From Hemicentrotus pulcherrimus (lineage: Eukaryota > Echinodermata > Echinoidea > Camarodonta > Strongylocentrotidae): a DNA stretch of 64,000 bases. Position numbers and translations under genes: made by a program. Below are positions 27,401 through 38,050 of the stretch, piece after piece; position 1 is the stretch's first letter, and every line of letters starts with the position of its first letter. The notes beneath the pieces are model-generated. The model saw only the letters and a list, made by a program, of their open reading frames with translations. It ran no database searches and was not told the DNA's origin. The stretch is from NCBI GenBank assembly GCA_003118195.1, contig BEXV01000001.1, positions 671,040 through 735,039 of the forward strand, in the 5' to 3' direction.

Positions 27401-30400
27401 GTACATGTAAGGCAAAGGTTGAACCGAACCACCAAATATGATATTCTAAGCTTCTGAGTTGAAATGTTTTTATATTGCAAACAATAGGAGTACAATGTTA
27501 TGATGAATATTGTTTTGCGGACTTTGACCTAAAATTGTACGCACTGCACCGTCAAGTTTACACTGTCGAGAAGCTTTACGTAAATGAGAGGCAAGTCACG
27601 AGTCTTGAATTGGTGATATAAGCAGACTCGGCATAGATGTTTAGTTTGCCAATAAATTATTTGGATTGTTTTTTTTCTGTAGAAGAGGCTTTATTGATTT
27701 TGAAATTTTTGTAGGCCTATAAAGTATAATAGAAATTAACAAATTCATACGTTTAATTGAATATTATCGGGCAAACCCATAACGATCGTCAAGAACAGAT
27801 AGAGAAAAAATATGATCTCTTTGAACAGGGGCATTTCATACATGTATGTATGATTTGGTACTTCATCAATTTTATTTGTGAAGTGTCTATAGTTTTGAAA
27901 ATGTGGTGTATTTTCTTAAGTTACAAGATGTTAGTGTTTCTGTCTGTCTGTGTTTGTCTGTCTCTCTGTCCCCTCTCTCTCTCTTTCTCTCTTTCTATTT
28001 TTTGTTGGCAGTTAAGTTGCGAAATGTTGCCATCGCAGAATGTAAACATACACCAACAAAAAAATAACTAGTATTTAAATTCAGACGTTCTTTGTAATGT
28101 TATCACTATCTACATTGCGACATATTATAAAATCTAATGTTTGTACATATAAATACGTATTTGTTAATTTTGAATTGTATTAGAATAATGGCGGGGATTA
28201 ATGGCGATTCTGTCATGTGGCAGCTGATCTGGGAAATCTACGTTTTTTTCTTCAAGTTGTCTGACGGTGTAGACTAATCATTCGAGAACCTCCGGGTACT
28301 ATGACACATTTTCTAATTTTAGAATCAGAGATTGACCCCGTGTCGCGCGCATGTGTCTTGTCTACTACCGGGTGAATTCCATTAGAACGAAGAAGAGACT
28401 CTGTTTCTGAGTCGGGAAAATCTTGTTTCAGTGCTTTATTTTCTTTGTCTTATTACTGGAGAGTGATTTCTGCATTCATATGAGGATTTATATTATACCG
28501 GAATGCAGTTATCAAGATATGCTAGGTGACAGATTCCTATTTATTAGAAAGAACATTGGCAAAGGAGTGCCGGTAAAGTTCTTCGACGGTATGAGTCGTC
28601 AGTTTTTTGTGTGATTAGTCTGCTTCTCTACATAGGCCTATACGCAACCACCGCGAAACCATTCCCTTGCCTGGATTTGGAATGGAGTCGGGCTAGAACT
28701 TAGATTTTCTTTTCTTTAGGCCTACTTGTTAAAATAATTATAACATTTTTATTTAACACATGCTCATTTTTCTGCATCGTCAGTAAACATTGTAGGAACA
28801 TTTTTGAAGGCCTGATTATGCTCAGGAAGTTGTTGGCGTTAATCTAAATTTCCTTTGAGGAAACAAAGAAGTGTCCATATTTTGTGCGTGTCGTACCGGT
28901 AGCGTCCAGCCACACACATGGATGATGCACTGTATGAACTGCGCTCGCTCGCTAGCCGTGCATTAGTCGGGCAACACACTGAGCTGACCTGCGTTCGTTG
29001 TTTATTGTTTTAAACAAAGGGATTGGACACTTTGTCTTTGCTGCAGTTGATCGTTGAGGCTCTGTGCTATTTATTTTAGGGTTGCTACACAGCTGTAATT
29101 CAGCCCTATTTTTGTGTAGCCTATGTTCTCTCTGACTCTGATTCCTGAAGAGGATCAAGACTTCTTTCACGATGATTCAGAAGAAACTTCCATACGAATC
29201 AATGCTAGCAATAGCATTGATGTTGAGCGTTCTTCGAATTGATTGGACAGACTACCTAAGAGAAGATGTTTTGGTTACTAACTCAAGATTTCACGATACA
29301 ATTGTGGGACCCAGTGTAGGGCTGACAGAAACACAATTTCATAATCTATATAATTCAGCTGGACAAACTCATTCAAAAAATATTATTACAGACTCATTTT
29401 ATTATAATCGGTCAGTATTTAGAGAACTTGATTCACTCTATGAAGGAATTTCATCTATAACTAGCTCAAGAAGGAGAGTTGAAGTGACAACATTTTTGCT
29501 AGATCAATTGGAGTCCAATGATCGCTCAAATGGGCAAGTGATGGTCGCACAACAACCCACAAACCCAACAAACAACCATGTCAACAACAATATTAATAGT
29601 GGAAACCTTGAACAGCCCATGCATCATGATAGTGAAAGTGATGAAGGTTTTGAAGAGATGGATACAGGAGTGGAAGGTGCCGTGGGGCAGTCTCATTCAG
29701 TCTCCCCTACACCTTCAGATGAGCTGAGTATTGAGGTACACATTTGCGTGGATAAAGAAAATAAAATTGTTCAGAAAGCAAATAAGAGTACAGTAAATTT
29801 ACAACACATGTTCATGTACATGTACACGTACATGTATGTTGACCTTCTGTAGTGACAACCTGTTTTAAAGAGCACCTGTCTACAGACCAAATTGTTTCCT
29901 CATTTTTTTTCTTCATTTTTTGTAATGATTTACACACTGTATAATATAATATTTAATCTACCTTGAATGTTTTTAATGCACAAACATGTACATTCTATTA
30001 TAAACTTTGCATACCCCAAAAGGTGAGGGAAATTAATACCCTGTAGATTGAACAGTCTTTCACTTCTTGTACTTAATGTACTTATTGTACTTACATGTAC
30101 TTGCTCTCTAAAAATGATGACCCATGTTTAATCTTGGGATATAACTGCTNTATAATATAATACCTTGAATGTTTTTAATGCACAAACATGTACATTCTAT
30201 TATAAACTTTGCATACCCCAAAAGGTGAGGGAAATTAACACCCTGTTAGATTGAACAGTCTTTCACTTCTTGTACTTAATGTACTTATTGTACTTACATG
30301 TACTTGCTCTCTAAAAATGATGACCCATGTTTAATCTTGGGATATAACTGCTTATAAAGGAGGTTGCGTTCTGGGTAGATCTAGATGTGAAAAATATTTT

Positions 30401-33400
30401 GTGAGCATTTTTATTGTTATTTAATATGCAAATGTGGAAGAACATTGGAGAAAAAAATGTTCCCTGAAAAGCATGGCTCTTCTAATGCCTTCACATTCTA
30501 AATATGACGTGTAACAGCTTAAAAATGAGGACCACATTTTTATGACACATGTTTGTGTAGCCCCAATGCATACAGTGCTTGTTACTAATACATGTACCAT
30601 GACTGGACCAAATTATTTTATCATTTATGATGATTCCACAGCGTTTCTTTCACAATGCAACCACATGACCCAGAACTCAACTTTGTCTTCAAACATGTCC
30701 AACTTAAATGTTGTGATTTGTGGAATGTCTTCACGGCAATAGTAGATGAGAATGTAAGAAAAACTTACTTTCATGTATGAATTTGAAAATATTTCTCCAC
30801 CTAGGTAACCTACATGTAGACTCTACTTAAACTATATTTCTTTACTGAAAATTTGTAAAATTTTATCTAAACCCCTATCATAATTATTTTTTCTCTCTTT
30901 TGTAATTTCCCCAGGACATGGACTTGATTGAAAGCCTATGGAGACAGGATATTGATATGGGAGTTTGTCCTGAGACCTACCCTTACAAGACAGACCTCAA
31001 ACCAGGCTTTACTGAGGACCTCAAGAAACAAGGCCTAGACCAATGGGATTACAGCTACAACATAGATGGAGAGACAGGAGAGTATGTTGCTGGGCCTCGA
31101 CAAGACTTTGAAGAAGAAGTCCAACGAACAGTCCAACCTCAAGAGCCACTTCCTTGCACTCAGCCCCAACAAGACGCACAGCCTCAGCAAGATAGCAGTC
31201 TCTCATTGGAAGACTGCTTACAGCTTTTAGAAGATGAGTATTCACCAGAAACAGCACAAACTGAACTTTCCCCTGGGCTTAGTCAGCAAGAAACAGAACA
31301 GCGATGGCATGACCTTGCTACTATTCCGGAACTTCAAGGTAGTATTCCTGAGCTACTGCCAACCACCCCTACTCTGAACAACACACAAGAAGGGTACTCC
31401 ACTCCCCAACAGCTTTTTATCCCACCAGTGGCTAATGTCACTGGAAGTCTGGTTCCAGAGGTCACTGAACTGTCGCAACCTCAGCTGTTGAATGATGTCT
31501 TTGCTGTAAATGCTTCCACCAATGGGATGGTGAGCTTGCAGAATGCCACCCAGTCACAGCAGCAGCCCATACTTTTGCCTCCCACACGCAACGACTCATT
31601 TAACAACTTTCCAAACGTGGATGCGCAGAGTCACTCTACAAATGCCACTGCAAGTGTTCCTAATGACAACATGACAGACTACTTGATGCAGACATTACAG
31701 CACCAGATGAATGCAGTGAATGCCTCAGCACCTTTCCCTGCTGCCAACCTCAGTACAGCAGAAAACGGCAGCTCTCTCCTCATGGATCTCCTCAATTCGC
31801 CAGGCTCAGCTCATCCAATCAATCCATTGGATCTGGACTTAGATGAACAGATGCATGATGTCATTGCTGCTCTTGGAGAAGAATCCGAGTCCCTGAGTAA
31901 TGATGAAGATAGCGGTAAGTACCTAATATTCTGAAGGATAACTATTTCATATTATCACAGTTTAATTCAACTGCTAAACAGGAATTTACAGGTCATTTGA
32001 AAGTTCATGGTCATGCAAATAAGCAAACAAATACCAGAACTGGTATGTTTCTTTAAAAACTATTAAATATCAACTTTATAGTGCTAAAATTTGAAAGACT
32101 AAATTATTATTTCATGAAATGTGCACATGTTGTATGGCTGGTTCTTTTCATTTTATAATCTACCTGAATGCACTTGTTTTCTGGGATGTTGGCTATACTT
32201 GTATATTGGTACATGTACATGTAGGTGTAGCAAACGCAGCTGTTTGTGTACATGGAAGATAGATCATTTTCTTGAATCACGATTCACATGAAGCGATTTT
32301 CTTTCCAGACATTCATTTTAAAAAGAATTAAGAAGATATACATTCATAACACAAGCAAGGGCCTCAAAATGTAGGTCAAAAGATGTTATGTGCCTACCTT
32401 GGGATTCCTGGGGGGCTCAGGTACCATGAACATTTTCTTAGTACAAACTTGGATCCTTGCCGAATTTGATGACACTATCAAGAAAGGTCAGTTGGAGTGC
32501 TGAGCTTGCTGCAAATTCTCCGGAGAAGGCTGATAAGGTCTACTTGCAACTTGATCCTGTGCTGTGTTTTTTCTTTCTTCTTCTTCTCTCTGTCTTGTTC
32601 AACCGCTGCATTTTTCCCCTTCAAATCTTATGCTTTGTTCTTGGTGCTCTACTTACAAATGTAGCTGTTTTGAATTGACTCAATCAGAATAAGAAAGTGA
32701 TCAATTTATGCTGTTGCAGAACAATAATGTATCAAATATCCGATGTGGCTTTGGTTTGGTTTTGATTCACTACTACATTCATGTATGCAGCTACATGTAT
32801 TGACTGTTTTTACTTCTAATGCTGTGTCTACGAGGGAAGAATATCTGTCCTAGATCAGCCTTCATGATGCAAGGATTAGATGCTAATGTACCACTCTCGT
32901 ATTTCATACCTGCTTATGTATGGATCCCATGTCCTGTTTCAATTGATGAAACATATTTAACCTATGTGCAGGTTGCTGTGCCTTTCTTTGTTTACCCAAA
33001 GTTTGGTAAGTAGTGGATTGTTTCAGCAGTGCCCTTCATTAAGCATTGACTCTTTTAATTTGATTAGCAGTGGTCATGGTTTATTTCCAGGAACAAGAAA
33101 TACAGAAACAGTGTGACAAGGTGTAGGACGAGCTGGACACCAAAGCTTCCAATACATCACTAGTCATTGGTCATGGACTTGTCTGTAATATAATAGCCAG
33201 TCATATGAACAAGGTTGATATTGTAATAATCTCTGTTGAGTACATTTATAATGTTGCTTATTCTTTATCAATGTTATCTTCTTGATTATTTGAAACAGAT
33301 GGATCCCTCTTTGAAGCTGAGGGTGCATCAGGCTACTCATCTGGCTCAGATGAAGACAACTACAAGGGTGCAGCTGGAGGATATGGTTTCTCAAGAGGTC

Positions 33401-34984
33401 AGTGAAGAATTACAATTTTTGTACTTTTGTAACATTGTTTGATTGGTGCTTTAACAGACTGACACTATGAACATGACTGACAAAGAAAGCGGAAAAAATA
33501 TACAGTTCCTCAGATAGACAAAGGAACATCCCTTCGCTGCTATTATGTAAAAAATATGTAGAACAGGTGTCAGATGCATTTCACCTGTTCTACACATTTT
33601 TACATAATAGCAGTGAAGGGATGTTCCTTTGTCTACCTGAGGAACTGTATATTTTGTCCGCTGTCTTTGTCTGTCATGTTCATACATGTAGTGTGAATGT
33701 ATAGTGTGCAAAAATGACACTAAATTTTAGTTTTATAAGGATGTACACATAATCAGAAAATACTAGTGCACACATGCTAGTGTATATTCATGTTACAGCT
33801 TTATTAATCATGTTTTGCATACTACAGTATATTTTTACATTTTTAAAACAGACTAAAGAAAAACATCAAGTCTCTGCACTGTCTGCACGTACACTATTAT
33901 TATCGTTTTTGTTCTGAGAAAAAAGTAGTGACTGTACAGAAAACTTCACTTGCTCTTATTTGGTGTCTTAAAAATTGTTTTGACATTGAATTGTGTCTTT
34001 AGGGTTGCATATACATGTAAATTCAATTGTGACTAGACAAATCCAGTTCCTGATACAAATATCGAGGGTTGTTTTGTTTTACTTTAACAGAATAGATTGA
34101 TATCCTTACTTCAAGATGATGTGGGTGGCACAATATTGTCCTTCCACTTCCTGTTTTGGAGAAAATAGCTGGTTAATAATGACTTTTCATATTTTTGTAC
34201 TCCATCTAAAGAGATACCGGTAGTATAAATTCTGAGGGATGTTGTCTTCAAGATGTATTGTAGTATAACAGGCTCACATGTACATGTAGTTGATGCATAC
34301 ATTGTATACATCTAACCTGGTTTTGTTTGTACATTGACAGGTCATGAGAGGCAGTACGGGAGTGATTCCAGTAATAACAGCTACAGTGGGCAACCCCCTA
34401 AGATGGAGAATGTGAAGCACAACCATTCCTATGCTGCTCCCTCACAGTCCCAGATGCAGAATGGCAATGGTGCACAAAACATAAGCTTCAACGGAACAAA
34501 CGGAAACTACATGAAGTTAAACCGTGATGAGAAACGTGCCAAGGCCCTCAAACTTCCAGTCTGCCTTGAAAAGATCATCAACCTGCCAGTCGATTCCTTC
34601 AACGACCTGGTCAAGAAATACGAGCTCACAGATCCCCAGATGCAGCTCGTCCGTGACATCAGGAGGCGTGGAAAAAACAAAGTTGCCGCTCAGAATTGCC
34701 GTAAACGTAAAATAGATGCCATCCAGATTGTGGAGTCAACGGTTGGTGAGCTTAGGATGGAAAGAGACAAGTTGGTCAAAGAGCGTGACAGCATTGACAA
34801 GGAAGTCAATGAGATGCAGCAGAGGTATGCAGAACTCTGTGAAGAAGTCTTTGCCTCGGTTCAGGATGAGCATGGTAGCCCAGTTGATCCCAATGACTAT
34901 AACGTGCAACAGATGCCTGATGGTACTGTCTACCTTGTCCCACGCAATAGCAATCAAAGAGACAGTGATGAGCAGTCCATGTAA
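23726..34984 (+). CDS. NFE2L: NFE2L/CNC bZIP transcription factor gene (NRF1/NRF2-type), whole coding span, two alternative first exons
   Basis: Cap'n'collar bZIP transcription factor that heterodimerises with small MAF proteins on antioxidant response elements and drives detoxification and proteasome genes. Coding exons: 23726-23800 (1a) or 29172-29735 (1b), then 30915-31914, 33299-33397 and 34341-34984. Both first exons end in phase 0; the later introns are phase 1, and all have GT-AG borders. Isoform 1a totals 605 codons and isoform 1b 768, close to human NRF2 (605) and NRF1 (772). Domain order in the long form: NRF1-type hydrophobic N terminus (about 9-29), Neh2 with DMG and ETGE motifs (200-205, 241-244), a Gln/Asn-rich sequon cluster (343-474), a Neh6-like acidic stretch, the CNC domain (about 616-660), basic region (659-678), leucine zipper (about 680-723) and a C-terminal VYLVPR tail like Neh3. 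Identity is very secure. Use of both first exons is inferred from sequence. Confidence 0.95.
24185..24605. repeat. Trinucleotide microsatellite (AGT)n flanked by (ACT)n
   Basis: Imperfect AGT runs at about 24271-24515 are followed by ACT runs at 24545-24590, with a shorter ACT stretch before. The two strands' repeats face each other, so the block can fold. Lies in the first NFE2L intron. It produces artefactual poly-Ser and poly-Thr frames. Confidence 0.9.
27940..28000. repeat. (TCTG)n/(CT)n microsatellite
   Basis: TCTGTCTGTC followed by CTCTCT tracts in the first NFE2L intron. Confidence 0.9.
28860..29171 (+). promoter_or_regulatory. NFE2L: Putative second promoter and 5'UTR of NFE2L isoform 1b
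   Basis: The exon with ATG 29172 has no obvious splice acceptor close upstream. It is preceded by a stretch richer in CG than the surrounding intron (GCGCTCGCTCGCTAGCCG near 28941). An internal promoter is the simplest way to produce the long isoform, as in other CNC genes with alternative starts. Inference from context only. Confidence 0.35.
29172..29735 (+). CDS. NFE2L: NFE2L alternative first coding exon 1b (NRF1-type ER-targeting N terminus)
   Basis: 188 codons from ATG 29172 to a GAG/GTACAC donor, phase 0. A short hydrophobic segment (MLAIALMLSVL, residues 11-21) followed by DWTDYL corresponds to the NHB1 signal-anchor of NFE2L1. IVGPSVGLTETQFHNLYNS matches the conserved NFE2L1 segment after NHB1. 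VEVTTFLLDQ sits where human NRF1 has the DDI2 protease cleavage region (NAW/LVH). The C-terminal part is Asn-rich, then acidic (HDSESDEGFEEMDTG). In family terms this exon inserts the protein in the ER membrane, from where it is retrotranslocated, deglycosylated and clipped. Upstream 28870-29171 is a CG-containing stretch that could be a second promoter. The frame stays open past the donor to a stop at 29852, so unspliced readthrough would give only 226 residues. Confidence 0.9.
29940..30353. other. Direct duplication around single N (probable assembly artefact)
   Basis: 29940-30149 and 30151-30353 are almost identical (TATAATATAAT, then CTTGAATGTTTTTAATGCAC and onward), abutting N at 30150. 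Differences are few small indels or substitutions, as between two haplotypes or overlapping contig ends. Lies in the NFE2L intron. Confidence 0.85.
30915..31914 (+). CDS. NFE2L: NFE2L shared central exon: Neh2 KEAP1-binding region and glycosylation-rich activation domain
   Basis: 1000-nt exon between CCCCAG and a GCG/GTAAGT donor; enters phase 0, leaves phase 1. It starts DMDLIESLWRQDIDMGV, the DLG-type KEAP1 site with Leu replaced by Met. The high-affinity ETGE motif lies in NIDGETGEYV about 40 residues later, with lysines between the two. A Gln/Pro-rich and acidic transactivation stretch (LSLEDCLQLLEDEY) follows. Ten N-X-S/T sequons then fall within about 132 residues: NNT, NVT, NAS, NAT, NDS, NAT, NMT, NAS, NLS, NGS. 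In NFE2L1 the equivalent Asn/Ser/Thr region is glycosylated in the ER lumen. The exon ends in an acidic segment (EESESLSNDEDS). Confidence 0.95.
33299..33397 (+). CDS. NFE2L: NFE2L small exon (NRF1-like Neh6 region)
   Basis: 99 nt between TGAAACAG and AGAG/GTCAGT, phase 1 to phase 1. It encodes DGSLFEAEGASGYSSGSDED and a Gly-rich end. EAEGASGYSS is strikingly like the EEGAVGYSSDSE segment of vertebrate NFE2L1. Joined to the previous exon it reads EDSDGS, a degenerate DSG-type phosphodegron. A functional beta-TrCP site is only a guess. Confidence 0.88.
33467..33683. repeat. Long near-perfect hairpin (snap-back inverted repeat) in NFE2L intron
   Basis: Left arm 33467-33569 and right arm 33582-33683 are inverted copies of about 103 bp with roughly seven mismatches or indels and a 12-nt loop. 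A transcript through it would form long double-stranded RNA. It sits between the two last NFE2L introns' exons. No target duplication was found. Confidence 0.9.
34341..34984 (+). CDS. NFE2L: NFE2L last coding exon: CNC domain, basic region, leucine zipper
   Basis: Acceptor ACATTGACAG, phase 1 entry, stop TAA at 34982-34984. The CNC domain contains LPVCLEKIINLPVDSFNDL. The basic region RDIRRRGKNKVAAQNCRKRK is nearly invariant in the family, and the leucine zipper follows (VGELRMERDKL onward). The C terminus GTVYLVPRN resembles the NRF2/NRF1 Neh3 tail. NHSYAAPS just after the exon start parallels NHTYNMAPS of NFE2L1, again pointing to an NRF1-like backbone. This exon alone identifies the family. 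Confidence 0.97.
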
Positions 34985-37190
34985 CTTTGATTCCAGAAAC
35001 TCTTTAAAAAGCTGTAATATGCTGCTGATTCCAAGCTTCAATTTTTCAATTTTTTTTTTTTGATAACATCTTTGTTGAAGTTCATTTTCAATTGTAAATT
35101 ATGTGCCATTTAATTTTTGTTATGTTTACAACTTTAATTGCCTAGGCTTTACATTTCTCCATATACATGTATATGCACAAGAGGCATAGCACAAAAGACC
35201 TAGATTACTTTACCTCCCAATTTTTGTAGTGCTTATCTCTATGTACACTTCATGACTTCAACTTATTTTACTTTCTACACCTTTCCTTTTTGCATTCAAG
35301 TTAATTCTTCCAGCTGACATTTTTAAACGCAGAACCCATTTGATAATCAGGTTATTCTAACCACACGAGGAGAGTAAAGAGAAATTTCTTTCATTCTTCT
35401 TTGTAAAAAATAGAATCAAGTTTTATTTTACCTCAAGGCTTACATTACATGTATAGTAGATTCCATGACATTTGCTCCGGCGACAATTGCTCCGCTGTAA
35501 ATTTCATACACTAATCGAATGGCTAACTTCAACCCTGGATTCAACACTATACCCTACCCTAAACCTAACCCTAAACCTAACATAAAACCCTATTGAAACC
35601 CTAACCCTAACCCTACATCTTAGACGAAATAAAGCCCGGAGCAATTGTCGCAGGAGCAAATGTCGTGTCACCGTATAGTATGATGGATTCTTTTTTTCCC
35701 TCATTGCAAAAACATGTGTCTTATTTTTTGTAATGACTGTTATGAGTTGTCGCATTACGCACATTCTGCAAGTATGATTGCTTAGTGGAGTTATGTGTTT
35801 GATAGTCCAGTGTTTTTCCTAGGGACAGCTGTAGCTAATAGAGAGCAAGATTCGTCGGCCTGGGAGGTAATGGGACTAGTAATGAGGTTGTGCCTCTAAC
35901 AAATCACTTCTGACTTGGAATGGGAATATTAATCATTGCAATATATCTTCTCACAGACGGACCATTCATTCGATGGTCAAAGAAGTTGGTGGTATGAAGG
36001 CATCAACTCTCAAAATCTTGGTATCCTTTGTGAATGAATCTGATATCATATACATGTATTGTTGATTTCTATCAAACCTTCAAAGAGTATTATTTAAAAT
36101 TAGCCTTATTACATCTTGTAGAAATTACTTCAAGATGCAAACAATTTTGACAATTGAATATTATCATTTTTTAAAGTCCATGTGACAGAAAGAATACATT
36201 CAAAGTGTCTATAATTTTTTCAAAGCAAATGAAGTCACCCAAATTTTAATTTTGATCTTACTTTGATGGGCTTATCTTCTGCTAGCTAAATGTATCATAT
36301 ATATTGTTGTGTTAACCCTTGTGATGTACATATTTGTAAATAGCAAAAGAAAGATTATTATGCAATGGAGTTTTCCAATAATAGATGGTTGATATTTCAC
36401 TGAAAAGAGAGGAAAAAAATTATTTATAACTTCAATTGTTCAGTAGTGGAAGGAGTACAAATATTCATGTGGGATGATCACAGCAATTTTGTTTTGTTAC
36501 GTTTTTGGGTTTATTTTTGTTGTTGTTGTTGATATATAGTGTAAATCTTACCCACTGACTTTTTAAATCTATGGGTACATGGGTAACATACTCATGAAAT
36601 ATACCGGTAGGTCAAATAATGTTCATGTACTTGTGGTGATAGACATGTCAGTGTTCCTGATAACAGAAAAATTAGGGAATGTGTAAAAAAAATTGAGTGT
36701 ACTCGTAGACTTTGTCCGTCTCTAAACTAACTTTTTTTTCCAGCTCAACAGTAGAAAGCTACTGTACATGCATGTACAATGTGTTATAACAGGATTAAAT
36801 GTCTTCTTTAAATTTGGAGAGAAACAAGGCTCTCTTGCATTTTGTTTTGCAGATTTTCATCTTTATAAGCTCCATAGAACATCGAGATTGTAATACCTAG
36901 TGGGTTAGTTTTACATTCACATATATATACTTCTTATGCTTTTTATTTGGAGAACTATTAAACAGATTTTGTAATTTTCACTTAAAAAAAAAAACACCTT
37001 CATTTGTATCCACAGAAGAGATATCGCATGAACGATCGTTTTTTTGTTTAATAAGATATTTTATTAGCAAGAGGGGTGTTGATAACATGTACCTTTAAAT
37101 TCCTGCTATTGTTGTACATATACATATTGATTATTGCAGAGAAAGAGAAAACTAATAAAACATGATAAAAATAAATATGATAAAGTGTGC
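34985..37190 (+). other. NFE2L: NFE2L 3'UTR (probable), with candidate polyadenylation signals
   Basis: AT-rich non-coding DNA after the stop. AATAAA hexamers occur at 37154-37159 and near 37170, giving a possible UTR of about 2.2 kb. An AATAAA inside the MITE near 35627 could serve as an earlier site. No coding potential was seen. A hAT-like MITE with telomeric repeats lies inside this interval. Confidence 0.4.
35451..35680. mobile_element. hAT-like MITE carrying telomere-type CCCTAA repeats
   Basis: Inverted ends of about 30 bp (GACATTTGCTCCGGCGACAA... at 35467-35494, and its complement at 35636-35668) enclose imperfect CCCTAA/CCTAAA repeats (35543-35612). An 8-bp direct duplication GTATAGTA flanks the element (35451-35458 and 35673-35680). 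Located in the NFE2L 3'UTR region. Confidence 0.7.
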
Positions 37191-37525
37191 TGATTTCTTG
37201 CATTGATGATAGGTGTGCCTCGAATATGAATCATTGTAGGTTGTGCATGTGAATTCATGTACATGTGCACATAAGTTACTCTATACTACAACTTTTATAG
37301 TTACTAATTGCTATACTACAACTGAGTTACTTTGTCCCATTTGCTGCCAAAATCAAATTCTGTAGAACTTTGCAGGAATTAAGAATATGTCACATATGTT
37401 CTATCTGTGAAATTTAAATGTAGGCAGTATCCTAGTATTCAAATTATTCAAGGAAACCCGTTTACTTTCTAGACTTCACTGTCGGACACCACTGATTATT
37501 AATAACCTAAAGTCTACATTAAATG

Positions 37526-37849
37526 AGCTGTAAAGGATACAGGAGCATTTGTCTACCTCAATAACCCACTTCTTGTAATGGCTAAAATTAAAATGATTGA
37601 ATCTTTGCGCAACACAAAATGTATGACTATTCAGTACAAGGGTCTGAAAATCAGACTATTTACTAAGCGGATTGCAATCCCTAAAGCCGATTCAACCACT
37701 AAAGTTCGTTATTTTTCCATAAAAAGACATTTTCCAGCCCTTTCGTTTTGAGGGAAGTTATAAATTAGTATTATCTTTCAAATGTGGGTGGAATTTAACT
37801 TTTTCAATCTTTAGGCCTGCAAAAGGGACATACTGGTAGTACCTTTAAA
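37526..37849 (+). repeat. Dispersed repeat family 'B', copy 1
   Basis: Shares GAGCATTTGTCTACCTCAAT, GATTGAATCTTTGCGCA and TTAGTATTATCTTTCAAATG with the copy at 51311-51625 in the same order and strand. It starts TGTAAAGG and ends TACCTTTAAA, so short inverted ends are possible. Non-coding. Confidence 0.75.
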
Positions 37850-37997
37850 ATGAAGCCACCTTGCAAATACCAAGCTACCAGTAGATATGCTATTATCATA
37901 ATACATGATTACAAAAATAGATTGATCTGTTGGCCAGAAGATAACAAATTATACATCTTATCTAACACCATCAATATTTCTGTCTGCGACCATCTGC

Positions 37998-38050
37998 CTG
38001 CCTCTCTCTCTCTCTCTCTCTCCCCCCTCTCTCTCTCTCTCTCTCTCTAT
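37998..38050. repeat. (CT)n microsatellite
   Basis: CT repeats interrupted by CCCCCC, then TATATA. Between the two convergent genes. Confidence 0.95.

Noticed and set aside
33093..33128. Possible 36-nt cryptic exon (TTTCCAG ... AAG/GTGTAG) in NFE2L
   Set aside because: Phase does not fit the phase-1 introns around it, and no homologous residues exist in NRF proteins.
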